Assembly: GCA_001800515.1 (NCBI GenBank)
Contig: MGVN01000048.1
Span: 1-9,012 of the forward strand
Length of the DNA: 9,012 nucleotides
Reading direction: 5' to 3'
From: Elusimicrobia bacterium RIFOXYB2_FULL_49_7
Lineage (GTDB): Bacteria > Fibrobacterota > OXYB2-FULL-49-7
Shown: piece by piece, positions 1 to 5,277 of the stretch
Numbering within the stretch: position 1 is the first letter of the stretch
Layout: every line of letters begins with the position of its first letter
The notes under the pieces: model-generated
Told to the model about the DNA's origin: nothing
The model's database searches: none
The model's input: the letters and a program-made list of their open reading frames with translations, nothing else
Made by a program: the position numbers and the translations under genes

Positions 1-866
1 AAAACATTCCTTTCGGCATGTCGGGTGGACAGCTTGATTTTTTTGCCTGGTATGAAGGGCGAGGGGCTGATTTGTTCCTGAACAAGACCTATTTCTCATT
101 GAAAATGCCCGACTCTGTACAATACGATTCTGTGGGACCCAAACTTTGGCTTTATGTGAACAATTCAAATCGGTCCAGTCTTGATTTTTCCTCTCCACCT
201 GCCGGAGAATCCTTTTCCGTTAATCAGGAATCACGGTTGATTATCCTGCTGGACGATCCGGACGGTATCCGGACCCAGGGCAGTCTGGTCAATGAAGGTT
301 TGTTATATGAATTTGTGGGCCTTTTCGATCGCCGTCGAGTGACGGCGGTGACAACAATCGATGGAGAACCGGATAAGCGCTATTTTACGCTCAATCTGTC
401 GGCTGAATTGGCCGGGGTGCCAAAGGAGAATCTTAAAGGAAAAGAGTTTCAGTTCATTGTGCTTGCCCAAGATAATTTTGATAACCGAACCCAAAAGAGC
501 TATAAAGTCTTTTTTGCGGACGACAGTGTGCCCGGCGTATCTAAAAGCGAGATATTCAATCACCCGAATCCTTTTCATAATACAACCCGCTTTATTTGGC
601 GGAGTGCCAATGTGACGGATGTGACCATCAAGATATTTACACAATCCGGAAGGCTTATTCGGGTATTGAAAAGCAAAAATGTCAATGGTTGCTATGATGT
701 GGGAGCAGAGAGTCTTTGGGATGGTCGGGATGAAGTGGGGCATTCCGTGGCGCGCGGAGTTTATCTGTACACCATTGATTTTAAATATGAAATTGCAAAT
801 AACGAGCAGTCTCCTTATATCCGGCATGAAAGTTCGGGCAAAATAGGCCGTATGATGAAATATTAG
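1..866 (+). CDS. C-terminal part of a gingipain/PorU-type (peptidase C25-like) secreted protein with a Por/type IX-style sorting tail; 5' end outside the window
   Basis: The frame is open to the left edge (codons from base 3), so the first ATG at 18 is probably internal. Three parts are visible, numbered from that ATG. Residues about 60-165 contain RLIILLDDPDGI, the beta-sandwich signature (xxxLxDxxGI) that follows the catalytic domain in C25 gingipain/PorU-like proteins. Residues 181-186 read NHPNPF, the classic opening of a type IX (Por) sorting domain with FlgD-like fold. It continues through KIFTQSGRLIRVL, WDGRDEVG and ARGVYLYTIDF. The end, SSGKIGRMMKY, is the usual basic-hydrophobic close of such tails. 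The family is secreted across the outer membrane and then cleaved or anchored at the tail. The catalytic Cys/His would lie upstream and cannot be checked, so this could also be a non-peptidase surface protein sharing the same C-terminal modules. Start is truncated; the stop is TAG at 864-866. Confidence 0.8.
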   Translation, partial: NIPFGMSGGQLDFFAWYEGRGADLFLNKTYFSLKMPDSVQYDSVGPKLWLYVNNSNRSSLDFSSPPAGESFSVNQESRLIILLDDPDGIRTQGSLVNEGLLYEFVGLFDRRRVTAVTTIDGEPDKRYFTLNLSAELAGVPKENLKGKEFQFIVLAQDNFDNRTQKSYKVFFADDSVPGVSKSEIFNHPNPFHNTTRFIWRSANVTDVTIKIFTQSGRLIRVLKSKNVNGCYDVGAESLWDGRDEVGHSVARGVYLYTIDFKYEIANNEQSPYIRHESSGKIGRMMKY

Positions 867-887
867 TTTTTTTATTTTTAATAAAAC

Positions 888-917
888 TTGATAATTATAC
901 CGATAAATAATTAATTT
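888..917 (+). promoter_or_regulatory. Possible promoter of the small membrane protein gene
   Basis: TTGATA (888-893) and TAATTT (912-917) are separated by 18 nt in a very AT-rich gap between the secreted-protein gene and the ATG at 930. Transcription would begin at about 924, leaving almost no leader, which fits the absence of a Shine-Dalgarno site. AT-rich sequence yields such matches by chance, so the call is weak. Confidence 0.25.
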
Positions 918-929
918 TACAAATTATAG

Positions 930-1136
930 ATGACAAACAGCGTCATGGTGGTCTTTCTTTGCTTATCTTGCGTGTTCCTTCTGTTGTTGTTCCTGATGAT
1001 TTCAAGCAAACTCCACACTATGAACCGCCGCCTCGACAGGATGAAGACTATCCTCGAGAAATTCAAGGAAGTGGAAAAAGGGAGCTTACCGGGAACAATA
1101 GAAGCAAAGAATGAGACCACCGGCGTAAAGAAGTAA
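930..1136 (+). CDS. Small membrane-anchored coiled-coil protein, function unknown
   Basis: The product has 68 residues. Residues about 5-25 are a strongly hydrophobic segment (VMVVFLCLSCVFLLLLFLMI) that should be a single transmembrane helix or uncleaved signal anchor. Residues about 27-52 (KLHTMNRRLDRMKTILEKF) are charged and amphipathic, consistent with a short coiled coil on the cytoplasmic side; the tail is hydrophilic. There is no Shine-Dalgarno site before the ATG (ATTATAG precedes it), but the frame ends just 33 nt before the next gene, which also begins with a membrane helix. The shared orientation, short gap and similar topology suggest the two are co-expressed and may act together. 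I do not recognise a family. It resembles in general plan the small membrane coiled-coil proteins that organise larger assemblies, but that is only analogy. Confidence 0.65.
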   Translation: MTNSVMVVFLCLSCVFLLLLFLMISSKLHTMNRRLDRMKTILEKFKEVEKGSLPGTIEAKNETTGVKK

Positions 1137-1169
1137 TTTTCACTAAAACAAGAAAAAGGAAAGAAAAGT

Positions 1170-1964
1170 ATGATGCTTGATCAAGCAACGATTCTGCAAC
1201 TGGTACCACCCCTGTTGGTTCTTATTCTGTTGTTGCAGATAGCCATTCTGATTATGATTGCTCGAAGCCCTAAAAAAGAGCCCGCTGCAGTTGATGGCCA
1301 AATTAAAAACCGTGAAGCAAGCGGAGAAGATGATCTTCGAATGGTCAATAGCCGCCTTCGCGATGCCGAGAAAAAACAGGAAATGATTCGCCGTAATTTT
1401 GATAACGGACCGCGTAATAACGAACGTCGTCCGGATGACAACCGTTCCTCGGAACAACGTAACCAGCGGCCGCCTCAACAGGGCCGCGATGGTCGCGACA
1501 ATCGTGGACGAGATGGCCGTGATAACCGCGGCCGTGATAACCGCGGTCGTGACGGACGCGATCGTGACCGTAATTTCAGAAATGGGGGACGGGACAATCG
1601 GCCCAATCGCCCGCCCCGTGAATTTGATAATCGGCCGTCTGAGCATCCGGCAGAGACCGCGCCTATTCAGGCCGCTCAACCGGAAAACAGCCAGCCTGCT
1701 TTTTCGAATAATGAAGAGCAGAATGTGCCGTTTGAAAATGGCAATGCTTCTCAGCAGGTGGAGGATTCCTCCATTGCACATGGTCGTCGTCCCATCATCA
1801 AACGAAGACCGCTTAATCCCGGAGAACTGACGGAAGGGGGAGCAACCCCGGTCGGCGAATCGGGTTCGAACGAAGCCGTTGCGCAGAATAACAGTCCTGT
1901 GGTTGAGAATTCGAATGCGGTCGTGTCGCCGACCGAAGGCGAAGGCCAGAACAGACCAGGATAA
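1170..1964 (+). CDS. Membrane-anchored protein with disordered Arg/Asp/Asn/Gly repeat region, function unknown
   Basis: The product has 264 residues. Residues about 9-31 (LQLVPPLLVLILLLQIAILIMI) form one hydrophobic helix followed by RSPKK, which predicts a short outside N-terminus and a cytoplasmic body. Residues 52-75 (rich in D, R, E, K) may be a short helix. Residues about 76-157 are low complexity: repeats of RGRDN, RDGRDN and NRP, resembling the RGG-type tails of RNA-binding proteins. Residues 160-260 are Pro/Glu/Asn-rich and disordered, except for a compact basic stretch HGRRPIIKRRPLNPGEL (204-220) that looks like a linear motif. AAAGGA at 1155-1160 lies 9 nt before the ATG and is one of the few Shine-Dalgarno sites in the window, supporting this start. 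No known domain is visible. A role as a membrane tether for nucleic acid or for an acidic partner is inference only. Confidence 0.7.
   Translation: MMLDQATILQLVPPLLVLILLLQIAILIMIARSPKKEPAAVDGQIKNREASGEDDLRMVNSRLRDAEKKQEMIRRNFDNGPRNNERRPDDNRSSEQRNQRPPQQGRDGRDNRGRDGRDNRGRDNRGRDGRDRDRNFRNGGRDNRPNRPPREFDNRPSEHPAETAPIQAAQPENSQPAFSNNEEQNVPFENGNASQQVEDSSIAHGRRPIIKRRPLNPGELTEGGATPVGESGSNEAVAQNNSPVVENSNAVVSPTEGEGQNRPG
1482..1574 (+). repeat. Short in-gene tandem repeat encoding R-G-R-D-N units
   Basis: A 15-bp unit GGCCGTGATAACCGC occurs twice in perfect tandem at 1515-1529 and 1530-1544. Degenerate copies lie on both sides (GGCCGCGATGGTCGC..., GGTCGTGACGGACGC...). The units keep the reading frame and encode GRDNR and GRDGRD blocks. 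Such arrays can change copy number by slippage, so the length probably varies between related strains. Confidence 0.85.
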
Positions 1965-1976
1965 ATTTTCTTCCAT

Positions 1977-1993
1977 CTGCAGGGCGGCTGCAG
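1977..1993 (+). other. Hairpin in the 3' untranslated region
   Basis: CTGCAG (1977-1982) and CTGCAG (1988-1993) form a perfect 6-bp stem around the 5-nt loop GGCGG. No T-tract follows, so it is not a terminator alone, but it lies 20 nt upstream of the terminator stem and may protect the 3' end of the transcript or help pausing. Confidence 0.45.
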
Positions 1994-2013
1994 TTGGAAA
2001 ATGCGTTATTTTC

Positions 2014-2045
2014 AAGGCCCTTTTCGGAGGGCCTTTTTATTTTTG
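2014..2045 (+). terminator. Rho-independent terminator, possibly bidirectional
   Basis: AAGGCCCT (2014-2021) pairs perfectly with AGGGCCTT (2028-2035) around the loop TTTCGG, and the stem runs into TTTTTATTTTT (to 2045). This is a textbook terminator for the plus-strand gene ending at 1964. The convergent minus-strand gene stops at 2037-2039, inside the same T-tract, so the hairpin also lies directly after that stop. Read from the minus strand the stem is followed by GAAAATAACG, a poor U-tract, so termination in that direction should be weaker. Confidence 0.9.
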
Positions 2046-3218
2046 GTCCGGTTCGTTGGTTTCCGGTTCGGCGCCGGTAATGGCCTTAAAGATACGGGAA
2101 GCGACCGGGGGGCATCCGGGCACAAAAACCCCTTTATGCCGGCCTTTGGCCGTGCAGTTGCCGATAAGAATCGTCCCCTCGGGATAATCCGTGACATCCT
2201 TGCCGATAGCGATGTGGAGTTTGCCGTCCGACAGAACGTAGTCTCCTAATTCCTCGGCAAAACGTTTCAGGAACAGAAGGGTGGTGGAAAGGCAGGCGCT
2301 GCACGATCCCTTGTCGTGAACCATGATATTGGGAAAAACGAGATCGATTTTTGAAGGGGAGCGGGCAAAGGAACGGCCGAATTCGCGGTAGGAATCGGGA
2401 AGTACCGTCACCCCTTCAAGCGACACGATAGCCCGCTCATGAATGAGGCGGAGATGGGCCACTTCATCCAAGGAAAACCCCATTAATTCTGCTGCAACTT
2501 TATCCGCAGCGAGCGGATTCCAGGAGGCCACGGCAAAATCAGATTGCACGCTGTCACCGGAACTGGGCCCTAAACCTTCCATTCCGATGTAACCATCCAC
2601 CACGGTGAGCTGGGGTAGAAGTAGTGTGGCCATATCCGAGATGGCGGCGTCGAGTGTTTTTTCCGGAAATTCCCTTCCAATACGGTATTCCAGCTGATGG
2701 AGACGCACCTTTTCGCGGTGCCAGAGACACCCTTTCATGTTTTTAATGCCGAGCGTAACCTGGGTATGCATATGGGATTTGGCCACAGGCAGGGAGAGGA
2801 TGATGTCAAAATCAAAGATATCCGCGCAGAATGTCAGGCTTTCCAGTACGCGGCCGTTTTTTACCGGCTTAATGACAGGTTTACGCGCATCCATGTCGAT
2901 TAATCGGATATTCTTTTTCCGGGCCGCATTCGCGATGCCGGTCGTCTCAAATGCCTCGAGGGTATTGACCCCCAGGATGGGGCTTTCGCCGATGGCGATA
3001 TCCGCTGCACCGGCTTGTCTGACCAGGTCGATGACCGCTTCAACGGCTTCGGGATGAGTGGTGATCCCCTTTTTACCGGCCACATGACGTCCGGCATTGG
3101 GCTTGATGAGCACTTTTTTATTCTGAAGTTCCGATAGATCGAGCCGGCCTACTGCATCAAGAATATTTTGATAAGGGCCTTTTCCACCGGCAACGGAAAC
3201 GAGATTTTTTATGTCCAT
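2037..3218 (-). CDS. DUF362 domain-containing protein with four C-terminal cysteines
   Basis: The product has 393 residues from the ATG at 3218. It matches the DUF362 family throughout: KVLIKPN (35-41), TTHPEAVEAVIDLVR (53-67), IGESP (76-80), the signature LSLPVAKSHMHTQVTLGIKN (141-160) followed by MKG, and VVDGYIGMEGLGP (206-218). Many DUF362 proteins carry iron-sulfur modules. Here the C-terminal third has C306 and C309 (GSCSAC), C355 (IGNCTAKG) and C369 (VPGCPP), a spacing that could bind a metal or an Fe-S cluster; this is inference. The biochemical role of the family is largely undefined. There is no signal peptide, so it is probably cytoplasmic. An upstream in-frame TTG at 3254 would add 12 residues, but they do not resemble family sequence and the TTG has no ribosome site. 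The gene stands alone, convergent with the upstream pair and divergent from the cobalamin gene. Confidence 0.9.
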   Translation of the reverse strand: MDIKNLVSVAGGKGPYQNILDAVGRLDLSELQNKKVLIKPNAGRHVAGKKGITTHPEAVEAVIDLVRQAGAADIAIGESPILGVNTLEAFETTGIANAARKKNIRLIDMDARKPVIKPVKNGRVLESLTFCADIFDFDIILSLPVAKSHMHTQVTLGIKNMKGCLWHREKVRLHQLEYRIGREFPEKTLDAAISDMATLLLPQLTVVDGYIGMEGLGPSSGDSVQSDFAVASWNPLAADKVAAELMGFSLDEVAHLRLIHERAIVSLEGVTVLPDSYREFGRSFARSPSKIDLVFPNIMVHDKGSCSACLSTTLLFLKRFAEELGDYVLSDGKLHIAIGKDVTDYPEGTILIGNCTAKGRHKGVFVPGCPPVASRIFKAITGAEPETNEPDQK

Positions 3219-3241
3219 GGTTTGAAAATAAAATTGTCTGT

Positions 3242-3290
3242 CCGGAGAAATCAAAGAGAATAGAGACTCTTTCTCATCCGGCGATACCGG
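3242..3290. repeat. Overlapping inverted repeats in the divergent intergenic region
   Basis: CCGG (3278-3281) and CCGG (3287-3290) can pair around CGATA. AAAGAG (3253-3258) and CTCTTT (3267-3272) form a perfect 6-bp stem around AATAGAGA. CCGGAGAAA (3242-3250) is also partly complementary to TTTCT...CCGG (3270-3281), giving mutually exclusive folds. If the DUF362 transcript starts near 3332, all of this is in its leader. The structures may be an operator or an RNA switch, or may mean nothing. Confidence 0.35.
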
Positions 3291-3338
3291 CTGAAAAGGT
3301 TACATTGATACTATCCATCGTACTGAATAAACTCCTTC

Positions 3339-3344
3339 ATTATA
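3339..3344 (-). promoter_or_regulatory. Candidate -10 box of the DUF362 gene
   Basis: On the minus strand this reads TATAAT, a perfect -10 match. No convincing -35 hexamer sits 16-18 nt upstream (AATCCT at the 17-nt spacing). A start near 3332 would give a leader of roughly 115 nt before the ATG at 3218. Confidence 0.3.
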
Positions 3345-3376
3345 GGAAATCGGCATTATTTAGGATTTCTTGAGCG

Positions 3377-3382
3377 TATAAT
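3377..3382 (+). promoter_or_regulatory. Candidate -10 box of the cobalamin adenosyltransferase gene
   Basis: TATAAT is a perfect -10 match, 13 nt before the ATG at 3396; the -35 position (CATTAT at 3354-3359) is poor. A transcript beginning near 3389 would exclude the earlier ATG at 3381 and leave a leader of only about 7 nt, consistent with the absence of a Shine-Dalgarno site. Confidence 0.35.
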
Positions 3383-3395
3383 GTATCTTATTATC

Positions 3396-3920
3396 ATGAA
3401 ACAAGAAAGAGGCTGTTTGCAGGTCTATACGGGCACTGGAAAAGGTAAAAGTACCGCAGCTTTTGGATTGGCATTGCGATCTGCCGGTGCAGGTAAGAAG
3501 GTTTTTATCGCTCAATTTGTAAAAGGAATGGATTACAGCGAACTGAAAAGTATCTCCTGCTTGAAGAAGTGGATTTTTTTAAAACAATATGGCCGAAAAG
3601 GATACATTGTTGAAAAGCCTTTGCCAGAGGATCGTCGTTTAGCAAAAAAGGGGCTTGCTGAGGCTGCCTTGGCAATGAAAAAAGGCCGATATGACTTGGT
3701 TATTTTGGATGAGGCCTGCATTGCGCTTTTTTTTAAGCTCTATTCGGTTTCTGATCTCCTCTCTGCTATTAAAGGGCGTGCGTTTCATGTCGAGGTAGTG
3801 GTGACCGGACGGTATGCGCCTCCTTTGCTCATCAAAACGGCTGATCTGGTAACGGAAATGAAGGAAATCAAACATTATTATAATCAAGGTATTAATGCTC
3901 GAGTCGGCATTGAAAAGTAG
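3396..3920 (+). CDS. cobO: Cob(I)yrinic acid a,c-diamide / cob(I)alamin adenosyltransferase, CobO/BtuR family
   Basis: This cytoplasmic enzyme transfers the adenosyl group of ATP to Co(I) corrinoids, making the coenzyme form of vitamin B12. The product has 174 residues, near the usual 170-200. All family marks are in order: the P-loop GTGKGKST (13-20) after LQVYT, ALRSAGAGKKVFIAQFVKG (26-44), the Walker B-like DLVILDE (100-106), VVTGRYAP (135-142), and the closing ADLVTEMKEIKHYYNQGINARVGIE. The motif usually written KHPYxxG is KHYYNQG here, a mild variant. I chose the ATG at 3396 over the in-frame ATG at 3381, because the latter overlaps a TATAAT box and adds only MYLII. No other cobalamin gene and no B12 riboswitch is visible, so the role may be salvage of imported corrinoids. 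The next gene begins 63 nt downstream. Confidence 0.92.
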   Translation: MKQERGCLQVYTGTGKGKSTAAFGLALRSAGAGKKVFIAQFVKGMDYSELKSISCLKKWIFLKQYGRKGYIVEKPLPEDRRLAKKGLAEAALAMKKGRYDLVILDEACIALFFKLYSVSDLLSAIKGRAFHVEVVVTGRYAPPLLIKTADLVTEMKEIKHYYNQGINARVGIEK

Positions 3921-3948
3921 GGAAATCGTAAGGTGTTTGTTAAGGTTC

Positions 3949-3977
3949 TTGCCCCATTTTGAACCATTTAATATTTT
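3949..3977 (+). promoter_or_regulatory. Possible promoter of the glycosyltransferase/GpgS gene cluster
   Basis: TTGCCC (3949-3954) and TATTTT (3972-3977) have a 17-nt spacer in an AT-rich gap with no terminator. The predicted transcription start falls at about the ATG at 3984, so the message would be nearly leaderless; no Shine-Dalgarno site precedes the ATG. Read-through from the adenosyltransferase gene is an equally good explanation for expression. Confidence 0.25.
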
Positions 3978-3983
3978 ATTCTT

Positions 3984-5276
3984 ATGACAATTCCAAGAAA
4001 ACGAATTGAAGATATCCAACACATTGGATTTATCTCAACCCGATTATCCGGCAATGACGGGGTTTCCCTTGAAGCGGAAAAATGGGCTAATGTGTTGGAG
4101 GATTTAGGATATTTCTGCTACTATTTTGCCGGTGAATTAGATCATCCTCCGGAGCGCAGTTTTTTAAGCCCAAAGGCCCATTTTCAGTATCAGGAAATCC
4201 GAGAAATCAACGAATTTGTTTTTCGAAATACCATTCGGACAACGGAAATAAGCGACAAGATCGAATCCCTAAAAAAGGAACTCCTGCATGATATTCACGA
4301 CTTTGTTACCCGATTTCACATCGATCTTTTAATCGTGGAGAACGCTTTTGCCATACCAATGAATATTCCTTTAGGTTTGGCACTCACCGAATTTGTCGCG
4401 GTCACCGGTATTCCAACGGTGGCGCACAATCATGATTTTTATTGGGAGCGGAAGCGATTTAGTGTCAATTGCGTATGGGATTATCTCAATACGGCCTTTC
4501 CGCCGCGCCATCCTTTTATCCGCCAGGTTGTCATTAATTCGGAAGCGCGGATGCAGGTGGCCCTTCGTCGGGGCGGTGCTGCCATCATTATTCCTAATAT
4601 CATGGATTTTGAAAATCCCTTACCCTTACGCGATGATTACACGGCCGATGTCCGGCATTCGCTCGGGATCGGCGAAAAGGAATTTTTTATCCTTCAGCCC
4701 ACTCGGGTCGTCCAACGCAAGGGAATCGAGCATTCCATTGAATTGGTACGCCGATTGAAGGAGCGCGGCGTTGAGGCGGTACTGGTCATTTCGCATGCTT
4801 CCGGAGATGAAGGCAGCGGGTATGAGCTTCGCCTTAGGGAGTTTTCCGGTCTACTGGATGTAAAGGTTCATTTTGTTTCCGATATTATCGGGACCAAACG
4901 GGGCCGGACCGAAGATGGTCGAAAGATTTATTCCCTGTTCGATGTTTATCCCTATGCGGATTTGGTCACCTATCCCTCCAATTACGAGGGTTTTGGCAAC
5001 GCTTTTCTGGAAGCCATTTATTTTAAGAAGCCTGTTATGATAAATAATTATTCCATTTATACCCATGATATCAAGCCGAAGGGCTTTAAGGTGATAGAAA
5101 TCGATGATTACATCCGGGATGATAATGTCGATTCCATCATCGGCTTAATGAAGAATCCCGATACGCGGGATGAAATGGTGGAGTATAATTATGAACTTGG
5201 CCGCCGATTTTATTCCTATTCCAACCTTCGGCGTCAGTTGAAATTCATTATTTCAGACTTCTTCGGTGAGAACTAG
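3984..5276 (+). CDS. GT4-type glycosyltransferase (GT-B fold), first gene of the GpgS cluster
   Basis: The product has 430 residues, soluble, with no signal peptide. The N-terminal Rossmann domain carries the acceptor loop GNDGVSLEAEKW (23-34) and HNHDFYWER (148-156), and reaches the hinge at IPNIMDFENP (203-212). The C-terminal nucleotide-sugar domain has QPTRVVQRKGIEHSIEL (238-254), with the Arg and Lys that hold the diphosphate, and the EX7E motif EGFGNAFLE (335-343). These are the marks of retaining GT4 enzymes. The donor and acceptor cannot be read from sequence. Because gpgS lies two genes downstream, one possibility is a mannosylglucosyl-3-phosphoglycerate synthase-like enzyme that extends glucosyl-3-phosphoglycerate; that is inference. 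A charged helical segment at about 86-112 separates beta strands in the first domain. The TAG stop is 1 nt before the next ATG, so translation is coupled. Confidence 0.85.
   Translation: MTIPRKRIEDIQHIGFISTRLSGNDGVSLEAEKWANVLEDLGYFCYYFAGELDHPPERSFLSPKAHFQYQEIREINEFVFRNTIRTTEISDKIESLKKELLHDIHDFVTRFHIDLLIVENAFAIPMNIPLGLALTEFVAVTGIPTVAHNHDFYWERKRFSVNCVWDYLNTAFPPRHPFIRQVVINSEARMQVALRRGGAAIIIPNIMDFENPLPLRDDYTADVRHSLGIGEKEFFILQPTRVVQRKGIEHSIELVRRLKERGVEAVLVISHASGDEGSGYELRLREFSGLLDVKVHFVSDIIGTKRGRTEDGRKIYSLFDVYPYADLVTYPSNYEGFGNAFLEAIYFKKPVMINNYSIYTHDIKPKGFKVIEIDDYIRDDNVDSIIGLMKNPDTRDEMVEYNYELGRRFYSYSNLRRQLKFIISDFFGEN
5265..5270 (+). promoter_or_regulatory. Ribosome binding site that fixes the start of the M20-like gene
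   Basis: GGTGAG lies 7 nt before the ATG at 5278, inside the last codons of the upstream glycosyltransferase. It favours the ATG over the in-frame GTG at 5266, which would place the site inside the coding region. Confidence 0.5.
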
Positions 5277-5277
5277 A

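Noticed and set aside
867..886. T-rich run after the secreted-protein stop as an intrinsic terminator
   Set aside because: I find no GC-rich stem before the T-run; termination here, if any, would need another mechanism.
1143..2015. Long open frame of 290 codons on the minus strand opposite the repeat protein
   Set aside because: It is a shadow of the low-complexity plus-strand gene: its composition (runs of I, T, R, A) mirrors the Asp/Arg/Asn repeats, it has no domain, and the plus frame has a ribosome site and a matching terminator.
3219..3254. TTG start at 3254 for the DUF362 gene
   Set aside because: The 12 added residues do not look like family sequence and no ribosome site precedes the TTG; the ATG at 3218 begins where DUF362 similarity begins.
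3219..3395. Cobalamin riboswitch upstream of the adenosyltransferase
   Set aside because: No B12-box sequence (GCCACTG-like) is present, the space is short, and the inverted repeats lie next to the DUF362 gene instead.
5266..5277. GTG start at 5266 for the M20-like gene
   Set aside because: GGTGAG at 5265-5270 is better read as the ribosome site for the ATG at 5278.
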